Source of the DNA: Halpernia humi
Lineage (GTDB): Bacteria > Bacteroidota > Bacteroidia > Flavobacteriales > Weeksellaceae
DNA: 64,000 nucleotides
Reading direction: 5' to 3'
NCBI RefSeq assembly: GCF_900108025.1
Contig: NZ_FNUS01000001.1
Span: 1-64,000 of the forward strand
Within the stretch, counting starts at the first letter, position 1. Every line of letters starts with the position of its first letter. The translations under genes were made by a program, and so were the position numbers. Positions 32,979 to 40,789 of the stretch are shown in pieces. The notes under the pieces were generated by a model. It ran no database searches and had not been told where the DNA came from. It saw only the letters and a program-made list of their open reading frames with translations.

Positions 32979-33902
32979 TTAATTTGATAATAAACGGATA
33001 AAACTATCTTCGATGCTCGCTTTTATAGGATTGACTTCGATATTTTCGAAACCTTTATTTTTTAAATATTCTTTGATTTTTTCAGGATTGATTTCGTTAT
33101 TTTTTTCAATTGTTAAATGCACAAATTCGCCATAAGCATACACATTTTTCTTTTCTGGGAAATGTTCTAATGCTTGCAAAACGGTTGAAGTTCTTCCTGC
33201 TTTCACTTCAAAAAGTAAATCTGGATAAGATTGACTTATATTTTCTGGCGTATCAATAGAAAGAATTTTTCCGTTTTGCATTAATGCAATTCGGTCGCAC
33301 AAAGCGGCTTCGTCCATATAAGGCGTTGCGACAACCATTGTAATGCCTTGTTTTTGCAATCTTTTCAGCATTTCCCAAAATTCTTTTCGCGAAACAGGAT
33401 CTACGCCTGTTGTAGGTTCATCCAGAAAAAGTACTTTTGGTTTGTGAATTAATGCGCAACATAACGCGAGTTTTTGTTTCATTCCGCCCGATAATTTCCC
33501 TGCTCTTCGATCTTTAAAAGGTTCTATTTGAATGTAAATATCTTTGATTAAATCGTAATTTTCTGCAATTGTCGTATTAAAAACGCTGGCAAAAAATTCT
33601 AAATTTTCTTCGATTGTTAGATCTTGATACAAAGAAAATCTTCCAGGCATATAACCTAAAATCTTACGAATTTCTTTGTAATCTTTCACCATATCCAAAT
33701 TTTCTATGGAAGCAGAACCAGAATCTGGCAACAAAACCGTGGTCAACATTCTAAATATGGATGTTTTTCCGGCTCCATCTGGACCAATTAATCCAAAAAT
33801 TTCACCGTGGTTCACTTCAAAACTCACGTTATCTACCGCAAGAACTTTATCGCTTTTCTTGCCGTAGGTTTTTGTTAAGTTATTGATGATGATTGATCTC
33901 AT
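32979..33902 (-). CDS. ABC transporter ATP-binding protein
   Basis: 307 residues. Walker A GPDGAGKTSIF (about 42-52), canonical signature LSGGMKQKL (about 138-146), Walker B VLFLDEPTTGVD (about 158-169), and VVATPYMDEAALC with proline-tyrosine where the H-loop histidine is usual. That substitution, together with the degenerate signature of the partner, suggests the two ATPases form an asymmetric pair. The C-terminal about 80 residues are an accessory domain. One base separates it from the next gene. Confidence 0.9.
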   Translation of the reverse strand: MRSIIINNLTKTYGKKSDKVLAVDNVSFEVNHGEIFGLIGPDGAGKTSIFRMLTTVLLPDSGSASIENLDMVKDYKEIRKILGYMPGRFSLYQDLTIEENLEFFASVFNTTIAENYDLIKDIYIQIEPFKDRRAGKLSGGMKQKLALCCALIHKPKVLFLDEPTTGVDPVSRKEFWEMLKRLQKQGITMVVATPYMDEAALCDRIALMQNGKILSIDTPENISQSYPDLLFEVKAGRTSTVLQALEHFPEKKNVYAYGEFVHLTIEKNNEINPEKIKEYLKNKGFENIEVNPIKASIEDSFIRLLSN

Positions 33903-33964
33903 TTTTTTAGGGGATAATTGAAAGTTGAAAGTTGATGGTTGAACGTTTTTTTTTAAGATTTTTA

Positions 33965-34936
33965 CTAAAATTTCACATCGCCGTACATTCCGATTTTCAA
34001 GTAGCCATCGTTTTTTACGTGAACTTTCACGGCATAAACCAAATTGGCTCTTTCATTTTTAGTTTGAATGGTTTTCGGCGTAAACTCGGCTTTGGAACTG
34101 ATCCAGTAAATATTTCCGTCGAGTTCTTTGGTTTTTCCTGCTCCGTTATCAATTAAAACTTTTACTTTTTGACCGGTTTTTATGGTCGGTAATTGATCTC
34201 CCGTAACAAATATTTTTAAAGTCATCTCGTCCAAATTTGCCATTTTGAAAATCGGTTTTCCAATGAGTGCAAATTCTCCTTGATACAAATATTTGCTTAA
34301 AACCATTCCCGAAATTGGACTTTCAATGGTGTTGTTTGTTAGTTGTTCATCAATCTGTTCTACTTTTTTCTGGTTTGTTTTTTTTTCACTTAAAATGGCT
34401 CTGTTTTGAATCGAAACGTTTTCGGTGGTGGTAGAAATCTGTTGTTTTAAAATGTTTAGCTGACTTTTCGCTGCGGAAATTTGCTTTTGAATCACTTTTA
34501 TTTGTCCGTTTGCATCGTCGAGTTGTTTTTTTGTAGCGGCATCTTTTGCAACTAAATTTGCGGTTCTGTTTCGTTCTCGAATTGCATTTTGCAGTTGCTC
34601 TTCTAAAATAGAAATATTTGCAGATTGTGCAGAAATCTGGCTTTTTAAAACCTGAATTTGTGGAAGCGCAGAATTCGTTTTTTGTTCGATTGCATCTAAA
34701 CTTGCAATGGCTTGTTCTTTTTGCAATTCCACATTTTTAGGATCTATTTCTCCTACTTTTTCATGGGCAGAAAGTTGTTGTCCTTCTTCCAAATTTAATT
34801 TTAAAATGGTTCCGTTTGCTTTTGCGGTCACCAATATTTCATCGGCTTCGAAAGTCCCAGAAGCATCGTAATTTTCATCTGAATTATTGCAGGAAAATAA
34901 GGCGAAAATGCTTATCAGAAAGATATATTTTTTCAT
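33965..34936 (-). CDS. HlyD-family membrane fusion lipoprotein
   Basis: About 323 residues from ATG 34936 (MKKYIFLISIFALFSCNN); cysteine in LFSC marks a lipoprotein. After it come the barrel-sandwich half (about 35-75), a long coiled-coil hairpin (about 80-200, rich in Q, N, K and E), the second half-motif SPISGMVLSKYLYQGEF (about 207-223) and a beta-barrel. It bridges the inner-membrane ABC permeases and TolC. The frame before 34936 is not likely coding. Confidence 0.88.
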   Translation of the reverse strand: MKKYIFLISIFALFSCNNSDENYDASGTFEADEILVTAKANGTILKLNLEEGQQLSAHEKVGEIDPKNVELQKEQAIASLDAIEQKTNSALPQIQVLKSQISAQSANISILEEQLQNAIRERNRTANLVAKDAATKKQLDDANGQIKVIQKQISAAKSQLNILKQQISTTTENVSIQNRAILSEKKTNQKKVEQIDEQLTNNTIESPISGMVLSKYLYQGEFALIGKPIFKMANLDEMTLKIFVTGDQLPTIKTGQKVKVLIDNGAGKTKELDGNIYWISSKAEFTPKTIQTKNERANLVYAVKVHVKNDGYLKIGMYGDVKF

Positions 34937-34961
34937 GGGAATTTTTTTATTTTTTAAATTA

Positions 34962-35010
34962 TCAATTATCAATTATCAATTATCAATTATCAACTATCAA
35001 CCATCAACTA
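34962..35010. repeat. Heptamer tandem repeat TCAATTA/TCAACTA
   Basis: Seven units of seven bases between the hlyD and tolC genes. The tolC stop codon (35008-35010) lies in the last unit, so the array has grown right up to the gene end. Confidence 0.85.
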
Positions 35011-36255
35011 TTGATTAAGTTCCGTTTTCAGGTTATATTGTGTTAAAAGATATTGTATTTCGTGGGTTATTTTTTGGTTTTTTGCACGGTCTAATTCATT
35101 CACTTCTCGGAGATAATCATTGGTTGTGATTACGCCATTTTCGAGTTGTGCGAAGGAGGCATTTTTAATACTTTCTCGCAATGCTACAAGTTCATCATCT
35201 TTGCTAATGAGTTGCTGAATTTTATCGAGTTCATCATTGTTTTGAATGGTTTGAAACTGTTGATTAAAGAGAAAATTTTCTTTTTGTACGTCTATTTCTT
35301 CTTGTTGAGTTTTGAGTAAAGCCAAATCATTTTTCTTGGTATAAAAGCCCGAAATCGGAATATTTAAACGTAAACCGCCGATATAAAAAATATTGAATTC
35401 ATTTTTCAACATATTGAAGCCAGGTTTTCCGTAACCACCTTGAAAAAATGCACCTAATTTTGGTAAATTTTTCGAATTGATAGTTGCTTTTTGCAGATCT
35501 AATGATTGTTTTTGTAAATCAAAAAGCTGAAGTTCTGCTCTTTTATTTTCATCTTTAATGAGGATTTTTTCTGGTTTTTGAAGAATTGTATTTTCATCTA
35601 AATCTTTTTTAATAAAGAGAGAAAGCATTTGCAGAAAACTTTTTTTCATGGATTTTAGTTCCACTTGTTTCTGTTCTATATTTACGATTTGCGCTTTCAA
35701 AACATCTACATTGCTTTTAAAGATTACGCCGTTTTGCAATTGCGCTTCTGCTTTTTTCAAACCGTTTAAAAGGTCTGTTTTGGTGAGTTCAGTTTGTAAA
35801 AGTTGCTCATCGGTTTGTAGAATTCCGAAATAAATTTGGTTGATTCTTAATTTTAATTGATCGGTTTCAACTTCGGTTTTTTGCAATTCTATTTCAGAAT
35901 TGATGTTTGCTATTTTCTTTTTGTTGGCAATCATTCCGCCGTCGTAAATATTTTGCTGAATATCAGCATAAACCTTGTATTGGTCTTTGCTTACAGGATC
36001 TAAATTTACATTCGGGATTTTTATAGGCAATTGCGTCACATCGTTTTGATAAGTCGCTTGCCCCACAATTTGTATTTGTGGCAACCAACCTTTTGCGGCA
36101 TTTTGCAAATTATATTCTTTGGTTTTAGCAATTAAATCCTGTCTTTTTATGAGTGGATAATTTTGTTTTGCTAAATTGTAACATTCTTCCAAAGTTAAAG
36201 TTTGTGCATTAATCGTGGCAAAAAGGAAGAGAAGTAGGTATTTTAAATGTTTCAT
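35008..36255 (-). CDS. TolC-family outer-membrane efflux protein
   Basis: 415 residues; signal peptide 1-17 (TINA-Q), then LTLEECYNLAKQNYP, the usual start of the mature family. Two long coiled-coil repeats (about 60-200 and 260-400) with strand segments at about 75-100 and 290-310 fit the TolC barrel and tunnel. It is the outer-membrane exit of the tripartite exporter encoded here. The tetR gene is immediately upstream. Confidence 0.9.
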   Translation of the reverse strand: MKHLKYLLLFLFATINAQTLTLEECYNLAKQNYPLIKRQDLIAKTKEYNLQNAAKGWLPQIQIVGQATYQNDVTQLPIKIPNVNLDPVSKDQYKVYADIQQNIYDGGMIANKKKIANINSEIELQKTEVETDQLKLRINQIYFGILQTDEQLLQTELTKTDLLNGLKKAEAQLQNGVIFKSNVDVLKAQIVNIEQKQVELKSMKKSFLQMLSLFIKKDLDENTILQKPEKILIKDENKRAELQLFDLQKQSLDLQKATINSKNLPKLGAFFQGGYGKPGFNMLKNEFNIFYIGGLRLNIPISGFYTKKNDLALLKTQQEEIDVQKENFLFNQQFQTIQNNDELDKIQQLISKDDELVALRESIKNASFAQLENGVITTNDYLREVNELDRAKNQKITHEIQYLLTQYNLKTELNQ

Positions 36256-36302
36256 GAGCGAGATATTAGACGGAGAGACATCAGGTTTTTGATTTCAAAT
36301 GA

Positions 36303-36899
36303 TTAATTATTCAATATCAACTTCATCCAAATGGGAACGAAGGTCTTTCTTTCTGCTACAAATTTTTGAAATTCACTGTCATTCATTAAATCAAAATTCT
36401 GCAATATTGGTTTTGCTAAAAATGGGAATGCTGTCATACTAAAAAAATTAATTAAAATGTGAAGTGGATTAATCTCGGGTTTTCTTTCTTGAATTTGCTT
36501 TAGCATAAAAGCCGTTTTCAGAACTTTATTAAAGGGAATAATGGATTTTAAGTCGGAGTTTTTTTTCTGAATTTCACTTAAAACAAAAAGAGGTAAGTTT
36601 GGGTTTTTAGATAAAATTTCGAAATATTTTTCGCTTGCCAGATCTATTTTTTCTTCTAAAGTCGTTTTTTCATTTGTAATTATTGGGATTATTTGCCCGA
36701 AAAGGAGCAATACTTTTACTTTCATCACTTGCTCGAACAATTTTTCTTTGGTGCGGAAATAGTAGTTGAGTAGCGCCAAGTTGATTCCCGCTTCTTCTGC
36801 AATATCTCGGGTTCTGGTTCCTGAGAATCCTTTTTCGGTGAAAACTTTAGATGCGGCTAATAAAATTTTATCTTCCGTAGAAAGTTCGTTTGTTGTCAT
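36303..36899 (-). CDS. TetR-family transcriptional regulator
   Basis: 198 residues. N-terminal HTH: ILLAASKVFTEKGFSGTRTRDIAEEAGINLALLNYYFRTKEKLF (about 12-55 overall), the standard TetR domain, followed by an all-helical ligand-binding part of unknown specificity. First gene of the exporter operon and presumably its repressor; a promoter and inverted repeats lie just upstream. Confidence 0.9.
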   Translation of the reverse strand: MTTNELSTEDKILLAASKVFTEKGFSGTRTRDIAEEAGINLALLNYYFRTKEKLFEQVMKVKVLLLFGQIIPIITNEKTTLEEKIDLASEKYFEILSKNPNLPLFVLSEIQKKNSDLKSIIPFNKVLKTAFMLKQIQERKPEINPLHILINFFSMTAFPFLAKPILQNFDLMNDSEFQKFVAERKTFVPIWMKLILNN

Positions 36900-36917
36900 T
36901 TAATGTAAATTCTACTG

Positions 36918-36968
36918 CAAAGATAGAATTATATTTTTGATTTAAACAAAATAATTAATCAAATGATT
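36918..36968 (-). promoter_or_regulatory. tetR operon promoter with overlapping inverted repeats
   Basis: On the minus strand, TATCTTTG (36918-36925) and TTTG (36947-36950) form a -7/-33 pair. TTTGATT (36936-36942) and AATCAAA (36957-36963) are inverted repeats that bracket the -33 box, and AATCA-AA-TGATT (36957-36968) is a second palindrome. This is a reasonable operator for the TetR-family protein, unproven. Confidence 0.45.
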
Positions 36969-37021
36969 AAAAAAGTGAAAAATTTATTTTGGTTTAGAAG
37001 TTTTTAGAGTTAATTACTTTT

Positions 37022-37249
37022 AACCTGAGTTTGATTATTATTCAATTTTCAAAGTATTGATTATTAATAACGTAAAAACATCAATTGCGTCGGGCTTTAG
37101 CCCGATGAAAGATGTAACACTTCATTTGGCTTTAGCCAAAACGTATATTAGGTTTTGGCTAAAGCCAATTCTTATTTAAAACCTTACAAAACGGGCTAAA
37201 GCCCGTTCCTATTGATGTTTTTCAAAAAATTATTATTCGAACTCAGGTT
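37022..37249. mobile_element. MITE-like element with nested GGGCTTTAGCCC palindromes
   Basis: Terminal inverted repeats AACCTGAGTT... at 37022-37042 and 37229-37249 match at 17 of 21 positions (first ten identical). Inside, an inner pair (CATCAAT near 37078 and ATTGATG near 37211) encloses four palindromes: CGGGCTTTAGCCCG, TTTGGCTTTAGCCAAA, TTGGCTAAAGCCAA and ACGGGCTAAAGCCCGT. There is no coding sequence. It fills the gap between tetR and the truncated MFS gene, ending eight bases from the latter's stop. Confidence 0.7.
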
Positions 37250-37257
37250 TTTAAGAA

Positions 37258-37869
37258 TTATCTCTTTTTAAGAAAAAGAAAATAGGAAATTGCGGCAGAA
37301 ATCAACGTAAAAATTCCGCCTAAAAAAATGGTTTTGTTGGTTTCGCCAGCAAAATAGTTTTTGGTGAGGTAAGCCAAGAGAAATGCGGCCACAACTTGCG
37401 GAATGACTGTTGAAAAATTAAAAATAGCGTAGTATTTTTCGGCATCTTCTTGGTCTTCAGAAATTTTTTCTACCATCAAATACGGAACTGTAGAAATGCT
37501 GCTCCAAGCAACGCCAATTAATGCAAACGAAAGCAACAATCCGTACGCAGAATTGATGAAATAAATGGAAATTAAACCAAAACTTCCGAGCAACAGAAAT
37601 AAACTATGAACCAAATAAGCATTAAATTTTTTGATCCATTTTTGAATTAAAAAAGCCAAAGTTGTCCCTAAAATACTGTAAAGCGCAAAATAAATCCCAA
37701 CCCAAAAAGTGGCGTTTTCAAAATTTGATTCGCTGTTTCCTAATTTAAAAATATATTTTGAAACAACGGGAACGGAATAAATCCACATAGAAAAAAGACC
37801 GAGCCACGTGAAAAACTGAACGATGAAAAGCGGCAATAATTTTTTGAATTTTTGGGAAGTGCTTGTCAT
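37258..37869 (-). pseudogene. C-terminal half of an MFS sugar-type transporter
   Basis: 203 residues with six hydrophobic segments. LLPLFIVQFFTWLGLFSMWIY, GVAWSSISTVPYLMVEKIS and YYAIFNFSTVIPQVVAAFLLAYL match the second half of SLC45/GPH-like major facilitator transporters, which normally have 12 helices and about 450 residues. The N-terminal half is absent; the bases before 37870 show no trace of it. An ATG happens to begin the remnant. It is probably non-functional, although a half-size product cannot be ruled out. Confidence 0.65.
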
Positions 37870-37920
37870 TTTTGATGCGTTTGAAATCTTTCGGTATTAG
37901 GTGACGGATTGCATCGGAGT

Positions 37921-38259
37921 TTATTTAATTTTTTCAAAATTTGGCAATTTTGTAAAATTGCAGTTTTCAAAATCAAAGATTGTTTTATATAAAATTGAAT
38001 TTTCAAATAACTCAACTGGATCAAAAATAATACTAATTTTAGAACTTGTTTTATTTTTCAACCAAAAAAAATCTAAACTATCTTTTTTGCAATCTACTTT
38101 ACAATTTGATAAAAGTTCGTAGATATTTTTGTTAGAAATCGCAGTATTTATTTTTTCAATTTCTAATGTATTGCAAGAACCTAAGTAAAATATTTCTGTA
38201 TAATTATTCAGTTCATTTTTAGGTAAGTTATTGTACAAAAAGTTATACCAACCGCTCAT
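37921..38259 (-). CDS. Hypothetical protein
   Basis: 112 residues, acidic and rich in N, K and F, with four cysteines including CKVDCKKD (about 53-60). No signal peptide and no recognised domain. It lies in the repeat-rich island between the MFS remnant and a REPIN-like repeat. It could be an orphan or immunity-like gene, but nothing in the sequence proves it. Confidence 0.45.
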   Translation of the reverse strand: MSGWYNFLYNNLPKNELNNYTEIFYLGSCNTLEIEKINTAISNKNIYELLSNCKVDCKKDSLDFFWLKNKTSSKISIIFDPVELFENSILYKTIFDFENCNFTKLPNFEKIK

Positions 38260-38313
38260 TTTATTTTTTATTTAATGGCATGAGCTAGTAAAATACCCGA
38301 TATTGCGGTTTTG

Positions 38314-38469
38314 CGCCGCTGCCGCACGAATCCTTTCGTGTGGTTATTACTTTAGAAATTTGTAGTTTCTGCTCATAAAATGCAATTCTTTGTTAAAGAT
38401 AAAATTAATTTGCAAATTAAATAGTTTTTTTATTTTTATGACCACACGATTCAATCGTGCGGCAGTGGG
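38314..38469. repeat. REPIN-like 156-bp repeat, copy A
   Basis: Begins CGCCGCTGCCGCACGA and ends TCGTGCGGCAGTGGG, with a hairpin at each end (CACGAA/TTCGTG and CACGAT/ATCGTG). Copy B at 38984-39139 is in the same orientation and identical at 151 of 156 positions. The paired end hairpins are typical of REP doublets mobilised by RAYT transposases. No transposase is in this window. Confidence 0.8.
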
Positions 38470-38473
38470 GGAA

Positions 38474-38917
38474 TTATTTAGTCTTTTTTAAAATAATATC
38501 ATTATTTTCTGTTGCTAATTCCATCTTGCTATTATTTAGATCTATAATGTGCAATATAGTTGAGTCGGATGATAAGTTGTCTTTTGTATATTCTACAATC
38601 CGTAGCCAACTTGGTGGATAGTTTGGTAACAATTCATTACAGTTTTTTGATTCATTTATAATTTTTATTTTAAACACATCTTTTGTTTCATCCTTACCAT
38701 ACAAATAAGTTATAGAATCAGTAGATATTTTAATTTTGAGATTGACATCGTCTATTTTTTCCCAATTTCCAATTATCATATTTTTCGTCTCTTGCTTACA
38801 CTTTATGCTATCTTCATGGAAATATTTTTTGGGTTTTTCAAATTCAGGCGCAACTTTAGTCGACTGGTTATTACAATATAATATGATTGATAATAAAAAG
38901 AATATAAATAATTTCAT
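38474..38917 (-). CDS. Small lipoprotein, unknown function
   Basis: 147 residues; cysteine at about 15 in SIILYCNN marks a lipoprotein, although the lipobox is slightly unusual (tyrosine at -1). The mature part has IIGNWEKIDDVNLKIKISTDSITYLYG, a pattern seen in small beta-barrel lipocalin-like lipoproteins of Bacteroidota. It is bracketed by two direct REPIN-like repeats, so the whole gene could be lost by recombination. Confidence 0.55.
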   Translation of the reverse strand: MKLFIFFLLSIILYCNNQSTKVAPEFEKPKKYFHEDSIKCKQETKNMIIGNWEKIDDVNLKIKISTDSITYLYGKDETKDVFKIKIINESKNCNELLPNYPPSWLRIVEYTKDNLSSDSTILHIIDLNNSKMELATENNDIILKKTK

Positions 38918-38983
38918 TGCTATCTGATTTGATTAAGAACTTTTAAATACAAATTGTCCCTTCTTGAAAGAGAATTGGTATTT

Positions 38984-39139
38984 CGCCGCTGACGCACGAA
39001 TCCTTTCGTGTGGTTATTACTTTAGAAATTTGTAGTTTCTGCTCATAAAATGCAATTCTTTGTTAAAGATAAAATTAATTTACAAATTAAAAAGTTTTTT
39101 TATTTTTATGACCACACGATGCAATCGTGCGGCAGCGGG
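38984..39139. repeat. REPIN-like 156-bp repeat, copy B
   Basis: Direct copy of 38314-38469 with five substitutions. Its right end TCGTGCGGCAGCGG is the exact reverse complement of copy A's left end CCGCTGCCGCACGA. Confidence 0.8.
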
Positions 39140-39172
39140 AGAAATCGGATTTAGATCTAAATTTAATGCAAA

Positions 39173-39208
39173 TAAAAAAAGCATAACTTTTATTGTCATG
39201 CTTTTTTT
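39173..39208 (-). terminator. Terminator at the end of the nuo operon
   Basis: On the minus strand AAAGCAT and ATGCTTT flank a 14-base loop and run into T residues, 20 bases after the nuoN stop. Confidence 0.7.
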
Positions 39209-39227
39209 ATTTGTTTAATGAAAAGTT

Positions 39228-40607
39228 TTACAACCCAAACTGATAAGCAAATAAATCTGGATATACACCCAAAGTAATGATTGCTGCGATGATGAAAACC
39301 GCTACAATATTGTAAGTTAAACTTACTTTTTCTGTGGTGTTGAAACTGCTTTCTTCATAGAAAAACATAGCGATAATCAATCTTAAATAATATGCAATTG
39401 AAATGGCTGAACCAATCACGGCGATTACAACTAATATCGGAAGCGCGTCCATCGCTTGTGCAAATAAACTAAATTTCCCCACGAAACCTGCAGTAAGTGG
39501 AATTCCTGCCATTGAAAGTAATGAAATAGAAGCAGTTACGGCTAAAATGGGTTCTGTTTTCGCCAATCCGTTAAAGGCTTTAAATGAACATTCTCTTTTA
39601 ATTTTTTCCACATAAATTAAACACATCATCACGCCAACTGACGCTAAAGAATAAGCGAAAAGATAAAATGCTAAATTGTAAGTAGAAAGATTATTAATTC
39701 CAAAAAATATTAATGCAATATAACCCGCGTGAGAAACGGAAGAGTAAGCGAGCATTCGTTTTGCATTACTTTGCGCCAATCCCATAAAGTTTGCCAATAA
39801 TAATGTGATGATCACTAGAACGCCTAAAATATTAATCCATTCGGAGAAAACACCGTAGAATGCGATGGTCATTAAACGGAAAAGTGCAACAAAACCAGAA
39901 ATTTTCACAACTGTCATCATAAAAGTTGTGATGAGTGAGGGCGAACCTTGGTAAACATCTGGACTCCACATGTGGAATGGTGCAAGTGAAACTTTAAAAG
40001 CCAACGCGGTCAACATTAAAACGCAACCCATTACAAACATTAAGTTTGTTGAATTTGCAACGCCAAATGCTTGAATGGTATAAAGATCAAAACTTGCTGC
40101 GCTGCCATAAATTAGCGCTACACCAAATAACAGAAAGCCCGTTGCAAATGCGCCCATTAAAAAATATTTCATGGAGGCTTCTGTGGCGCGTAAATCTGTT
40201 TTTCTTGCGCCTGCCATCACATAAAGAGGAATGGATAAAATTTCGATACCTAAAAATAATGTTACCAAATTTTGATAAGAAAATAAAATGATACCGCCGA
40301 TTAAGGAAAAAAGCATTAAAGTATAAAGTTCTGATTGATGGCTTCGGTGATTGCTAAACGCGAAACCGCCCAAGAAAAACAATAATAGAGTAACTACAAT
40401 TGAAATTTTTGTGAAAAGTGCAGCAGTTTGGCTGAAATCAAACATGGATTTGTATTGGGCGAAAAACTGATGTTCTGGTAAAAAACTGACGTAAAATGCT
40501 ACCAATAAACCAGCAATCCCAATATATCTTGCCCACTTTCCTTGCTCGAAAACGCCTGAAAAAAGTGCTACCACTGCGGTAAGGAAAATTATAATTATAA
40601 CGCTCAT
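39228..40607 (-). CDS. nuoN: NADH-quinone oxidoreductase subunit N
   Basis: 459 residues, about 14 membrane helices. One of the three antiporter-like proton-pumping subunits of complex I, homologous to NuoL and NuoM: the conserved lysine and proline region is in TFMMTVVKISGFVALF (about 229-244), with SVSHAGYIALIFFG (about 291-304) and MAGIPLTAGFVGKFSLF. It is last in the operon and separated from nuoM by 182 bases, more than other pairs, where nothing else is seen. Confidence 0.95.
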   Translation of the reverse strand: MSVIIIIFLTAVVALFSGVFEQGKWARYIGIAGLLVAFYVSFLPEHQFFAQYKSMFDFSQTAALFTKISIVVTLLLFFLGGFAFSNHRSHQSELYTLMLFSLIGGIILFSYQNLVTLFLGIEILSIPLYVMAGARKTDLRATEASMKYFLMGAFATGFLLFGVALIYGSAASFDLYTIQAFGVANSTNLMFVMGCVLMLTALAFKVSLAPFHMWSPDVYQGSPSLITTFMMTVVKISGFVALFRLMTIAFYGVFSEWINILGVLVIITLLLANFMGLAQSNAKRMLAYSSVSHAGYIALIFFGINNLSTYNLAFYLFAYSLASVGVMMCLIYVEKIKRECSFKAFNGLAKTEPILAVTASISLLSMAGIPLTAGFVGKFSLFAQAMDALPILVVIAVIGSAISIAYYLRLIIAMFFYEESSFNTTEKVSLTYNIVAVFIIAAIITLGVYPDLFAYQFGL

Positions 40608-40789
40608 ATTCTATTTTTGAAAATTTTTATTTAATGATTTTCTGTAATTTCTAGTTTATATTTTTAACGCAAAGGCGTTTCATTTAGTAAATTTTAAGAA
40701 TTTTCTTAATATAAATTTCAGAAAAACATATTTTTTTTCAGACTTAATATTAATAGTTTGATCTGAATTTTTTTAATTTTTATTTATTA

